From: Shewanella abyssi | GTDB lineage: Bacteria; Pseudomonadota; Gammaproteobacteria; Enterobacterales; Shewanellaceae | Direction of reading: 5' to 3' | Length of the DNA: 64,000 bases | NCBI RefSeq assembly: GCF_023284025.1 | Contig: NZ_JAKIKR010000018.1 | Coordinates: forward strand, 22,766-86,765 | Part shown: positions 56,955 to 64,000 of the stretch, piece by piece | Numbering within the stretch: position 1 is the first letter of the stretch | Layout: each line of letters begins with the position of its first letter | Translations under genes and position numbers: made by a program | The notes under the pieces: generated by a model | Database searches by the model: none | Told to the model about the DNA's origin: nothing | The model's input: the letters and a program-made list of their open reading frames with translations, nothing else

Positions 56955-57254
56955 ATGATGGATAACACTCCCCCTTCCCATGATAAAGAGCGCCATGTTG
57001 AATGCGAACAACCGCTTAAAAGCTTTAAACCTATCAATCACCCGCGTCACTTCTTGGCGACCCTATTGACCTTTGGCGTATGGGGATTAGTTTGGTGGTG
57101 GCTTATTCTGCGGTCAGAGGGAAAACATAAGCAGTTCTTCAGTGGCTTTGATGATGCCTACTGGAGTTATTTGATGGAGCGAGATCAGCCGCCAGCCGCA
57201 CTGCACAAGATGCATTTCTCAAAAAATGAGAAAAACTCAAAATTTGAGGCCTAA
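56955..57254 (+). CDS. Small membrane protein, superinfection-immunity-like fold
   Basis: The 99-residue protein has a polar N-terminus and one strong hydrophobic stretch, HFLATLLTFGVWGLVWWWLIL (about 35-55), then a charged tail. The H-x7-LTFGVWGLVWW pattern occurs in many short membrane proteins of unknown role. An AGAGTTAAAAAAAGTTGAGG leader precedes the start. Function unknown. Confidence 0.6.
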   Translation: MMDNTPPSHDKERHVECEQPLKSFKPINHPRHFLATLLTFGVWGLVWWWLILRSEGKHKQFFSGFDDAYWSYLMERDQPPAALHKMHFSKNEKNSKFEA

Positions 57255-57423
57255 AATTACGGATCCCTCACTGGTATAGCCATTTCTGTTGCGACTAATC
57301 TATCGAATGGCGCAGCGTGATACAGATCATCCCTGCCATTTAGTGGCTATGCTAAACTGCCGCGTTATTTTTCAAGCAAGCATTTGCTTGTGTCTTCCTC
57401 TCCAATTGTCGCAAGGTTAAATT

Positions 57424-58722
57424 ATGTCAAAACAACAAACTTCACTTTTTGCTAAAGTGTGGTCACGCTGGATGTCAGTGCCATTATGGCTGCAGATCAT
57501 GATTGGTATGCTGCTGGGGATCTTAACCGGCATCGGTTTTGGTGAGCAAGCGACCGTATTAAAGCCAATTGGAACCCTGTTTGTTAATACCATTAAGATG
57601 CTGATTGTACCGCTGGTATTTTGCTCGCTGATTGTCGGCGTCACGTCTATGCAAGATACGGCCAAAATGGGGCGTATTGGTTTTAAGTCATTTGCCTTCT
57701 ATTTAGGCACCACCTCAATTGCGATTACAGTCGGCCTCGCAGTAGGTCACTTTTTGCAACCAGGTAAAGGCCTAAATATGGTCGCAGAACCCTCTGATGA
57801 GGTCATTAAAGCGGTGCCGTCGGTAATGGAGACCTTGATTAATATCATACCGACTAACCCGGTTGCTGCGCTAGCCAGTGGTCAGATATTGCAAGTGATC
57901 GTATTTGCGGTTGCGCTTGGCGTGGCTCTGGTGCTTATTGGTGACCATGGTAAGCCGGCGATAAAAGTATTCGAAAGCCTAGCTGAAGCGATGTACAAGC
58001 TGACCGACATGGTGATGAAACTTGCACCTTACGGCGTATTTGGTCTTATGGCATGGGTTGCTGGCGAATATGGCGTTGGGATGTTGATGCCATTGATTAA
58101 GGTCATTGTGGCCGTGTATATCGGCTGCTTCCTGCATATCGTCGGCTTCTACAGCATCGTATTGACCGTTTTTGGCAAACTAAACCCAATACAGTTCTTT
58201 AAAGGGATCAGTAATGCCATTGCGGTGGCATTCACCACTTCAAGCTCCGCGGGTACCTTGCCTGTCAGTATGAAGTGCGCCAATGAGTACTTGGGGGTCA
58301 ATAAGAAGATCTCTAGCTTTGTATTGCCGCTGGGAACCACCATCAATATGGATGGCACCGCGCTTTATCAAGGCGTGACGGCACTGTTTGTGGCGCAAGC
58401 CTTTGGTATCGATCTAAGCTGGGTTGACTATATTACTATTATCCTTACCGCGACCTTAGCCTCTATTGGCACTGCGGGTGTGCCTGGTGCGGGTTTGGTG
58501 ATGCTAACACTGGTGCTAACCACGGTTGGTTTGCCGTTAGAGGGCGTTGCGTTGATTGCAGGTATCGACCGTGTGCTTGATATGGCTCGCACCGTAGTGA
58601 ATGTGTCTGGTGACTTAGTCGCAACCACGGTAATCGCTAAATCTGAAGGTGAACTCAACGTAGAGCATTACAATGCGGGCGCAGAAGAGAGCGCTGAAAT
58701 AGCAGAGAAGTTAAACACATAA
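57424..58722 (+). CDS. Dicarboxylate/amino acid:cation symporter (DAACS)
   Basis: The 432-residue protein has eight or so helices with two re-entrant loops. Signatures: AFTTSSSAGTLPVSMKCAN (hairpin 1 near 270), LPLGTTINMDGTALYQ (helix 7) and GVPGAGLVMLTLVL (hairpin 2). Helix 8 reads LDMARTVVNVSGDL: the Arg at the position of GltPh Arg397 points to an acidic amino acid or dicarboxylate rather than a neutral one. It imports substrate with Na+ or H+. Terminator follows. Confidence 0.93.
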   Translation: MSKQQTSLFAKVWSRWMSVPLWLQIMIGMLLGILTGIGFGEQATVLKPIGTLFVNTIKMLIVPLVFCSLIVGVTSMQDTAKMGRIGFKSFAFYLGTTSIAITVGLAVGHFLQPGKGLNMVAEPSDEVIKAVPSVMETLINIIPTNPVAALASGQILQVIVFAVALGVALVLIGDHGKPAIKVFESLAEAMYKLTDMVMKLAPYGVFGLMAWVAGEYGVGMLMPLIKVIVAVYIGCFLHIVGFYSIVLTVFGKLNPIQFFKGISNAIAVAFTTSSSAGTLPVSMKCANEYLGVNKKISSFVLPLGTTINMDGTALYQGVTALFVAQAFGIDLSWVDYITIILTATLASIGTAGVPGAGLVMLTLVLTTVGLPLEGVALIAGIDRVLDMARTVVNVSGDLVATTVIAKSEGELNVEHYNAGAEESAEIAEKLNT

Positions 58723-58756
58723 TCGCTAGAACGGGTATATACAGTTAGATAGAAAT

Positions 58757-58785
58757 AAAAAAACCGCCCATTGAGGCGGTTTTTT
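58757..58785. terminator. Terminator after the symporter gene
   Basis: AAAAAACCGCC pairs with GGCGGTTTTTT around CATTGA. It lies between the symporter and the convergent META-domain gene. Confidence 0.92.
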
Positions 58786-58819
58786 ATTGCTTAGTGAATC
58801 GAGGTTATCAGAGCATCGA

Positions 58820-59233
58820 TTACTTTTTACTGAGTATTAATAACGTTTTATTGTCCGCATCTTGCAGCAATAATTTACCTTTCGAGAGTTTTCCTTGGCT
58901 GATAGCTGGCATCGCCTGCATCACGCGTTGCTCTTGCGCCATTAGGGCATCGACACAGGCTTTCATAGTGTGGCCAGCGGGTTGCAGCTGCAGCGATTGG
59001 CCTGATAAAACATAACTACCAAAGAAATTATTGCAGCTATTGTTGCCGGTTAACTTACCTTCTGCTTCGAAAGTCAGTTGAGCTGGGCTATAGTCGATAA
59101 CAGCTTGACCGTTTGCGACCTCAATATGCCATGTACCTTCAATGGCTAAATCCTCAATTTGGGCTTGCGGAGATGATTGGCATGCGGATAAACCCAGTAG
59201 CAAACTTGCTACGATAAAGGATTGTTTTATCAT
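58820..59233 (-). CDS. META-domain lipoprotein (HslJ-like)
   Basis: The 137-residue protein has a lipoprotein signal (MIKQSFIVASLLLGLSAC, Cys18). It then shows a META domain: EGTWHIEVANGQAV, AQLTFEAEGKLTGNNSCNNFFGSYVLSGQSLQLQP, and MKACVDALMAQEQRVMQAM. HslJ-like proteins are linked to envelope stress and novobiocin tolerance in E. coli. Likely outer-membrane anchored. Confidence 0.9.
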   Translation of the reverse strand: MIKQSFIVASLLLGLSACQSSPQAQIEDLAIEGTWHIEVANGQAVIDYSPAQLTFEAEGKLTGNNSCNNFFGSYVLSGQSLQLQPAGHTMKACVDALMAQEQRVMQAMPAISQGKLSKGKLLLQDADNKTLLILSKK

Positions 59234-59311
59234 GTTACGGATCCAAAGTGATTAATATCGATATATTGTGAGTATTCTAGCTCAAAATCAACCGAAATAA
59301 GGCGATTGTTA

Positions 59312-59530
59312 GTGCAAAAAAATGTAATTAATTACCTAAAAATGCTGCATTGGGTCGGATTAAGTATGTTGTTATGCGGCGTTGGGCTGTTTTTCTTTAC
59401 GGAAATGCCGCAACAAGTCACTGGAATGATGCTTATTGCCAGTTTAGCGGGTTTGGGGATGGTGATGATGTCTCCCTTTCCCATTGCGCTGTTTCTACAA
59501 TGGGCTAGGGAGCAAACACCTGATCAGTAG
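59312..59530 (+). CDS. Small two-helix membrane protein, unknown
   Basis: GTG at 59312 is chosen because AAGG lies 9 bases upstream; a TTG at 59306 is the alternative. The 72-residue product has helices WVGLSMLLCGVGLFFF and MMLIASLAGLGMVMM. The stop region overlaps the end of the convergent GGDEF-like gene by 7 bp. Family not recognised. Confidence 0.55.
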   Translation: MQKNVINYLKMLHWVGLSMLLCGVGLFFFTEMPQQVTGMMLIASLAGLGMVMMSPFPIALFLQWAREQTPDQ

Positions 59531-60468
59531 GGCTTGCTGGCTAATGATTGGCGGCGCAGTTCGAGATCGTCCTCAGCTGCTTGTTGCATTGGCATTAGTG
59601 ATTGATGAGCATCCGGGGTAAAAAAGCTTTTACCCACAAGGATAGTCAACTTTCCGGCTGCTTTAGTGATCTGCTTTCGCAGACGTGCGATTAACGTCTC
59701 CAGATTCGATTCACTGTCGACAAAAGCCAAAATGATGAACTTATTTTCGTCGATGCGTGCTGACATATCAGCTTCTCGTAAGCAGTCGGAAATGATGCTG
59801 GCTAATAGACGCGCTTTTTGCGACTGAGATAGCGGCAAAGTTCGCAGCAGTGGATTGTCGACCATTTCAATGATGATAATCCCAGCATGAGAGCCAAAAC
59901 GTCGACTTAAACTCAACTGCCTTGGCGCCATGAGACCAAAGCCATAGGGGTTGAGCATTTGCGTGGTTTCATCCTGAAACGACAAGCGTTGCACTTGCTG
60001 CATTAAGTACACTTGCTTAAGTTCGCCTTGCAATAAAGCGCGCACAGATTCAATCACGGTTAACGAAGCAGATGACGCTTGAGTGGTATTAGGATCACAG
60101 ATTAAAATACAGCCAAACACCCGACCATCAGGCCAAGATAGCTGCAAACTCAATACTTGCTCGTAGTGTGAGAACTGCTCACCAATCTCATTAGGGTTCA
60201 ATGTACTTGTGCCGTAGCTACTGCTTGAGCTCACGGCATCAATTAGCGGTGACTTTAGCAGTAGTAAGCCTGTTTTCAGTGAATTATCAGCCTGCCTTTT
60301 CCCACAAACTATTTGCGCGTCTTGAGCTGAAAACTGCACGATAAGGCTGGTTTTTGAACCATACAAGTCGTTAAGCAGATCGACTTGTTGTTGCCATCTT
60401 GGGATGCTTACCGCTGAGTGTTCTTGTTCTCTTAGCCAAATATTCTGATCGATAGGTTGAGTTAACAT
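59524..60468 (-). CDS. GAF plus degenerate GGDEF protein
   Basis: The 314-residue protein has a GAF-like N-terminal part (about 20-150) and a C-terminal domain with GGDEF order (LSFQDETTQMLNPYGFGLM, then RRFGSHAGIIIIEM). The signature is ARIDENKFIILAF in place of ARxGGDEFxxxL, so two Gly are lost and it cannot make c-di-GMP by the known mechanism. It may bind nucleotide or a partner as a receptor. Cytosolic. Confidence 0.8.
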   Translation of the reverse strand: MLTQPIDQNIWLREQEHSAVSIPRWQQQVDLLNDLYGSKTSLIVQFSAQDAQIVCGKRQADNSLKTGLLLLKSPLIDAVSSSSSYGTSTLNPNEIGEQFSHYEQVLSLQLSWPDGRVFGCILICDPNTTQASSASLTVIESVRALLQGELKQVYLMQQVQRLSFQDETTQMLNPYGFGLMAPRQLSLSRRFGSHAGIIIIEMVDNPLLRTLPLSQSQKARLLASIISDCLREADMSARIDENKFIILAFVDSESNLETLIARLRKQITKAAGKLTILVGKSFFTPDAHQSLMPMQQAAEDDLELRRQSLASKPY

Positions 60469-60677
60469 TTTTAAACTCGCTAGTGATTATTTCCGCCTGA
60501 AAATGGACATTGAATAATGTATGGGTGACGCAATACTATACTGCGTTTTTTAAGTTGTTCAAATGTAAAGTTGTTAAAATTGTGAGCTATTTTTGTCTAA
60601 TTTGTGCTAAGCGGGTCACTCTCGTAGCTTTTGTATATTTTATATGGATACTGGGCACGGTTTTAGCGGGATAAACT

Positions 60678-60686
60678 TGATATAAT
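60678..60686 (+). promoter_or_regulatory. Extended -10 promoter of the GNAT-orphan pair
   Basis: TGATATAAT is an exact extended -10 box (TGnTATAAT), about 36 bp before the ATG at 60722. No good -35 stands upstream, as at the rlhA promoter. Confidence 0.6.
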
Positions 60687-60721
60687 ACGGTTATGATTAG
60701 TGTTTTTACTCCAAAAACGAC

Positions 60722-61291
60722 ATGAAAAACAATATTAATGTTCGGATAGCAACAGCGACAGATATCCAATCTCTAGCGGCGTTAGAGCAAAGCCAATTGC
60801 AGGATGAGCTGTCAATTGAGCAGCGTAATAATAGCTTAGATGGGCAGTCGTTTAGCCAAACCGATTTAACCTGTCTGGTGACGCAACACTGGGTGGTTGT
60901 CGCTGAGTTCGATAAGCAGATTATTGGTTATGTTATTGCGGGGCGTTGGGCTTTTTTTAAGCAGTGGCCTATCTATCGTAATTTGCTTAATCGCTTATCA
61001 AAAATTGAGTACGATAAGGCTAAATTGACTGAAAAAAACTGTTGTCAGTACGGGCCTATTTGGATTGCGACTGCATACCGTGGCCAGGGCATCTTTGAAG
61101 CGCTAGTTCAGTTCATCAGAAAAGCCGTTTCGAAACAGTTGCCTTATATGGTGACCTTTATCGCTGAAGATAATGCCGGCTCATTTGCAGCCCATACGCG
61201 CAAAGCTGGAATGCAAGTGGTCGACTTTATTAGTTTTGATGAGCGCGACTACTACCTGCTTGTATTGCCTACTACCGACTATTTTTTCTAA
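60722..61291 (+). CDS. GNAT family acetyltransferase
   Basis: The 189-residue protein has an acetyl-CoA loop at GPIWIATAYRGQGIFEALVQFIRKAV (about 116-140) and TFIAEDNAGSFAAHTRKAGMQVVDFISFDERDYYLL, the C-terminal GNAT segment. N-terminus MKNNINVRIATATDIQSLAALEQSQL. The substrate is unknown. The next gene starts 8 bp after its stop, so the two are an operon. Confidence 0.88.
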   Translation: MKNNINVRIATATDIQSLAALEQSQLQDELSIEQRNNSLDGQSFSQTDLTCLVTQHWVVVAEFDKQIIGYVIAGRWAFFKQWPIYRNLLNRLSKIEYDKAKLTEKNCCQYGPIWIATAYRGQGIFEALVQFIRKAVSKQLPYMVTFIAEDNAGSFAAHTRKAGMQVVDFISFDERDYYLLVLPTTDYFF

Positions 61292-61299
61292 GGATTATT

Positions 61300-61650
61300 A
61301 TGTTGTCTGAATCTGTTGCCACTATTTTCTCGCCGTATCTGTCACTAAACTTGTCTGGGTTTGATAACCTTAAATTGGTTGTCGCGGTATTGACCGAAAA
61401 GGGCGAAGAGTGCCACGCCTTAACAGCGGACATGATGGTTGATGAAAAGCAGGAAAGCAGTTATCTAGTGCGTTGGCATAAGCACTTTATCTATTGTGGT
61501 CGCACTAACTCCTATGGCAATAAGATAGATGAAGTGGGCGATTTAGCCATTATCGATGCAGCATCGATAGAGGTACTGCAGCCACCGGTTTTGTCGATGC
61601 AGCAGGTGTCGTTTATGTGTATGGAAAATTCACATTTTGACCATTGTTAG
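61300..61650 (+). CDS. Conserved orphan protein with C-terminal duplicate downstream
   Basis: The 116-residue cytosolic protein has a small Asp/Glu-rich N-terminus and a conserved C-terminal block, HFIYCGRTNSYGNKIDEVGDL...LQPPVLSMQQVSFMCMENSHFDHC. The ATG follows AAGGATT by 5 bases. Family not recognised; co-transcription with the GNAT gene suggests a joint role. The last 50 codons recur at 63272-63421 beyond the transposase gene. Confidence 0.8.
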   Translation: MLSESVATIFSPYLSLNLSGFDNLKLVVAVLTEKGEECHALTADMMVDEKQESSYLVRWHKHFIYCGRTNSYGNKIDEVGDLAIIDAASIEVLQPPVLSMQQVSFMCMENSHFDHC

Positions 61651-61755
61651 ATGTACTTTGTGCTGAAAGCTATTCAGCTTTTTTAAGATATCAAGCTGCG
61701 CTTGAGCTTTAAGTTAGACTGCGTCTAACAACTAAAGTCGTGGCGCTTCGGCCAC
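61501..61755 (+). repeat. Left copy of a 255-bp direct repeat flanking the HUH transposase gene
   Basis: It covers the last 50 codons of the orphan gene, its palindromic tail (GTTAGAC-tgc-GTCTAAC) and the start of a B repeat (B4, 61737-61755). The right copy is 63272-63527. The two share order and length with many single-base differences. Confidence 0.85.
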
Positions 61756-61795
61756 AATCGGGTAAGAAGGACTGCTCGTCTGATGTGCGTTACCT

Positions 61796-61953
61796 TCAGA
61801 TCAAAGTGGTTCCAATGACCTGCGGTCGGCGTATGTGCAGACGCAACAGAGACTCGCTGCGAGTACGTCCTTGTAAGCTCAACGAAATCATCCTTGATTT
61901 CGAAGGCCTCAGCCGCATCTACAGTGGGTTATAAAAGCGCAAACTTTCAGGAG
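61796..61953 (-). repeat. Repeat family A, short copy, reversed (A5)
   Basis: Read on the minus strand it starts AAAGTTTGCGCTTTTATAACCC and contains the variable hairpin CGAAATCA-agga-TGATTTCG (61883-61902), then GCGTCTGCAC, and ends CATTGGAACCACTTTGATCTGAA. It lies 90 bp before the transposase gene and in opposite orientation to it. The rest of 61651-62046 holds no gene. Confidence 0.85.
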
Positions 61954-62046
61954 CGAAAATAGAGCGAAAATAGAGCCATCCATAGTTAATTGCACATTTT
62001 GCCCGCTCTTACTAAGCTTTAGGTATTGCTGAAGTAGGAGGTTGTT

Positions 62047-63024
62047 ATGCCCCGTCCCAGAAGAACTCAAATTAGTATTGAAGATACGCCTTGGTACCAT
62101 GCTGTATCGAGGTGCGTACGTAAAGCATGGTTGACCGGAGTCGACCCCAATACAGGGCAATCCTACGAACATCGACGTGATTGGGTTGAGTCTCAGCTGC
62201 TTAAGCTTGCTGGCGTTTTTGCAATTGATATAGCAGCTTATGCGGTAATGAGTAACCATCTTCACCTAGTGCTGAAGATAGATATTGAGTTAGCGAATAA
62301 CTGGACAGATAGAGAGGTCGTTGAGCAGTGGCATCAGCTGTTCAAGGGAACTGAGCTGACACAAAGGTTCGCAAAAGGCGAGCTAGTTGAAGAGCAGAAC
62401 CTGTCACCATTAAGACATTCAATTGCACAGTACAGAAGTCGATTAAGCGATATTTCCTGGTTTATGAGGTGCTTAAATGAGCCTATTGCTAGAATGGCCA
62501 ACAAAGAAGATAAGTGTACAGGCCGGTTTTGGGAGGGGCGGTTCAAGTCCCAAGCGCTACTGGACGAGGCCGCGGTCCTAACCTGTATGGCTTACGTTGA
62601 CTTAAACCCTATTCGCGCCAAAATGGCACAAACAGCCAAACAATCAGATTACACCAGTATTCAAGCCCGTATAAAGGCGGCGCTTAATGGTGAACAGCCC
62701 AAGTCTTTGCTGCCATTTATCGGTAATGAACGGTTGAATCAACCAAAAGGGATAAACTTCGAACTACGAGATTACCTGCAGCTAGTAGACGAAACGGGCA
62801 GAATAATTCGTGAAGACAAACGGGGCAGTATCTCAGGAAATTCAGCTAAGATATTAAACCAATTGAATATATCAACGGAAAATTGGATAAAGTTGACCTC
62901 CGAATTTGGTAAAATATTTCACGGCCCTGTAGGCACAACCCAAGAGCTTACAAATTACTGCGAACATCTACAGAAACGGCGTCGTCATTTTGCTAGGTGC
63001 TGTAAATATCTAGAAGATGGCTAA
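62047..63024 (+). CDS. Y1 (HUH) transposase of the REP-associated (RAYT) type
   Basis: The 325-residue protein opens with WYHAVSRCVRKAWLTG and carries the HUH pair in AYAVMSNHLHLVLK (His71, His73). FWEGRFKSQALLDE follows, then AYVDLNPIRAKM with the probable catalytic Tyr183. RAYTs nick and join single-stranded DNA at hairpins and are usually single-copy genes flanked by REP-type repeats. Here A- and B-family repeats lie on both sides. An AGGAGG ribosome site precedes the ATG, and the gene appears intact. It has no IS200-type ends of its own. Confidence 0.88.
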   Translation: MPRPRRTQISIEDTPWYHAVSRCVRKAWLTGVDPNTGQSYEHRRDWVESQLLKLAGVFAIDIAAYAVMSNHLHLVLKIDIELANNWTDREVVEQWHQLFKGTELTQRFAKGELVEEQNLSPLRHSIAQYRSRLSDISWFMRCLNEPIARMANKEDKCTGRFWEGRFKSQALLDEAAVLTCMAYVDLNPIRAKMAQTAKQSDYTSIQARIKAALNGEQPKSLLPFIGNERLNQPKGINFELRDYLQLVDETGRIIREDKRGSISGNSAKILNQLNISTENWIKLTSEFGKIFHGPVGTTQELTNYCEHLQKRRRHFARCCKYLEDG

Positions 63025-63233
63025 TAGCCATTAGCTGCTATCACTAACTTCTTCCAACTACTTTTCCCTCATGAGTTCACCAGCCTTGCCTGAAAATCAC
63101 CATGTTCTTGTCAAATAACTGAAATTCACGGCTTTCAGTCCTTAGTCTAAGCCCTTGCCTGATGAGTCGAGCCTATTGAAGCCGCGAGAGTTGAAAGCTT
63201 TGGTTTGTAGCGCTATATTGTTGATTTATTGTG

Positions 63234-63271
63234 GGTGGCTTTGTTTATTTTATTGGTGGCTTTGTTTATTT
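63234..63271 (+). repeat. Tandem 21-bp repeat at the orphan-gene fragment junction
   Basis: GGTGGCTTTGTTTATTTTATT is followed by GGTGGCTTTGTTTATTT. It interrupts the alignment of the right direct-repeat copy with the orphan gene: TTTATTGTGG before it and CGCACTAACTC after it both match. Confidence 0.75.
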
Positions 63272-63421
63272 CGCACTAACTCTTACGGCAATAAGATCGA
63301 TGAAGTGGGCGACTTGGATACGATTAATCCTGAATCTATAGAGGTACTGCAACCACCAGTGTTATCGATGCAACAAGTTGAGTTTATGTGCATGGAGAAT
63401 GCACATTTCGACCATTGTTAG
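63272..63421 (+). pseudogene. 3' fragment of a diverged copy of the orphan gene
   Basis: Forty-nine codons match the end of the 61300-61650 gene (CGCACTAAC to stop), e.g. TNSYGNKIDEVGDL and IEVLQPPVLSMQQVEFMCMENAHFDHC. About 17 codons differ silently and about 7 change the residue. Upstream the match breaks off at a tandem insertion. The open frame continues to 63155, but that part is not related. Confidence 0.8.
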
Positions 63422-63527
63422 AGGTGTTTTTTGGCTGAAAACGTTTTAGCTTTTTTAAGCTACCAAGCAGTGCTTGACCTCTAAGTTAGACTGCGTCTAA
63501 CAACTAACGTCGTGGCACTGCGGCCAC
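63272..63527 (+). repeat. Right copy of the direct repeat flanking the HUH transposase gene
   Basis: It matches 61501-61755 end to end: the last codons of the orphan gene, the tail with GTTAGAC-tgc-GTCTAAC, and the first bases of a B repeat (63509-63527). Confidence 0.85.
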
Positions 63528-63556
63528 TTCACAGCATCAAGCTGCGCTTGACCAAG

Positions 63557-63656
63557 GTCGTGCAGCTTCGTCCATTCTTGTAATCAAGAGTCGAGCCAAG
63601 GGGCAAAGCGCTTGCGCCCGCTCTTGACTTCATAAAAGTCAAACTCTCAGCGCCCC
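63557..63656 (+). repeat. Repeat family B, 3'-truncated copy (B5)
   Basis: GTCGTGCAGCTTCGTCCATTCTTG leads into GAGCCAAGGGGCAAAGCGCTTG and AAACTCTCAGCGCCCC, where it breaks off at the first arm of H3. It follows the direct repeat and precedes B6. Confidence 0.75.
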
Positions 63657-63713
63657 AGACCTCGATAGCTCATTTATCCATTATTGCTCATACAAAGAAA
63701 AATCTAAGTCAAG

Positions 63714-63847
63714 GTCGTGGCGCTTCGGCCATTCTTGTAATAAAGAGTCGAGCCAAAGGGTAAAGCGCTTGTCCCCGCTCTTGATTTCATAAGAGTCGAA
63801 CCCTCAGCCCCCGGCGAAATTTCTGAAAAGCGAAATTTCCAACGGGG
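63714..63847 (+). repeat. Repeat family B, full copy (B6)
   Basis: H1 is CGTGGC-gcttc-GGCCA. H2 is the weaker AGGG/CCCC form with the AAAGCGCTTGT loop. H3 is complete with GAAATTT-ctgaaaagc-GAAATTTC. The family spacer GATTAGATTCTG follows. Between 63848 and 63970 I see no other feature. Confidence 0.8.
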
Positions 63848-63970
63848 GAGATTAGATTCTGTTGTTAGTAAAGTTGAGGTTAGTTAATGGTAACCGTCCG
63901 GCCAAGTACATCTTCAGCTTACCGCTTTGAAGTTCTATCTTAACAACTGACTATTACATCAGGAGTTAAT

Positions 63971-64000
63971 ATGGCTAAACGTTCTCATGCGGATTGGACG
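63971..64000 (+). CDS. Start of a gene cut by the window edge
   Basis: AGGAG lies 5 bases before ATG 63971, and ten codons give MAKRSHADWT before the window ends. The short Lys/Arg-rich start recalls the accessory protein of IS66-type elements, but ten residues do not prove it. Confidence 0.5.
   Translation, partial: MAKRSHADWT

Noticed and set aside
61711..61731. attC core at GTTAGAC-tgc-GTCTAAC (also 63483-63503)
   Set aside because: The order of the two cores is the reverse of an attC site, so it is only a short palindrome; it matches on both flanks because it is part of the direct repeat.
63155..63271. Upstream part of the open frame ending at 63421 as a real protein
   Set aside because: Only the last 49 codons match a known protein; the rest contains a tandem repeat giving Trp/Leu/Phe-rich text.

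Overview
The window looks like chromosome of a marine Shewanella-type gammaproteobacterium. This rests on recognisable protein families and their order (ahpC/ahpF, prfB-lysS, csdA-csdE, sdaC-sdaA, norR/nnrS, TAXI-TRAP transport, several c-di-GMP proteins), with moderate GC; no database search was possible. No rRNA, tRNA or CRISPR array was recognised.

Layout. 1-2.4 kb: the end of one gene, a dispersed repeat, two small secreted proteins and a dimeric-barrel protein. 2.7-5.2 kb: peroxide defence (ahpC, ahpF). 5.2-8.9 kb: a diguanylate cyclase, a YjfB-like peptide, a thioredoxin/CcdA-like membrane protein and an OmpA-like periplasmic protein. 9.1-16.3 kb: an ohr remnant, a GlpD-like oxidoreductase, chrA and a 1424-residue fused formate dehydrogenase. 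16.3-20.7 kb: an AT-rich accessory stretch with dispersed repeats, an erythromycin-esterase-like gene and small cassette-like genes. 20.9-33.6 kb: core genes, including a pentapeptide K+ channel, prfB (programmed frameshift), lysS, a PAS-GGDEF-EAL protein, a pseudouridine synthase, nagB and an iodotyrosine-deiodinase-like nitroreductase. 33.7-37.3 kb: nnrS and norR, divergent, with a sigma-54 promoter and NorR-type sites between them, then a cupin gene preceded by a truncated diverged copy of itself. 37.5-39.5 kb: rlhA. 39.5-43 kb: a second accessory stretch with repeats, attC-like hairpins, small membrane proteins and a truncated ATPase. 43-61.7 kb: mainly core metabolism and transport (rimJ, an M19-like protein, TAXI-TRAP, csdA-csdE, tas, yjjX, sdaC-sdaA, an acidic amino-acid symporter). 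61.7-64 kb: a Y1 (HUH) RAYT-type transposase embedded in repeat debris.

The least explained part is a family of modular, hairpin-rich repeats, named here A and B. They occur at about 0.1-0.3, 16.6-17.1, 19.1-19.4, 40.1-40.6, 61.7-62.0 and 63.5-63.8 kb. A and B usually lie next to each other. One A hairpin changes both arms together between copies while its loop stays nearly constant, so the structure seems to be maintained. Three B-derived copies and one A copy flank the HUH transposase gene, as REP sequences flank RAYTs. A1 and A2 are near-identical direct repeats around the erythromycin-esterase gene.

Two genes (the 61.3 kb orphan and the cupin) sit beside truncated copies that differ mainly at synonymous sites. 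This suggests recombination with diverged relatives rather than recent local duplication.
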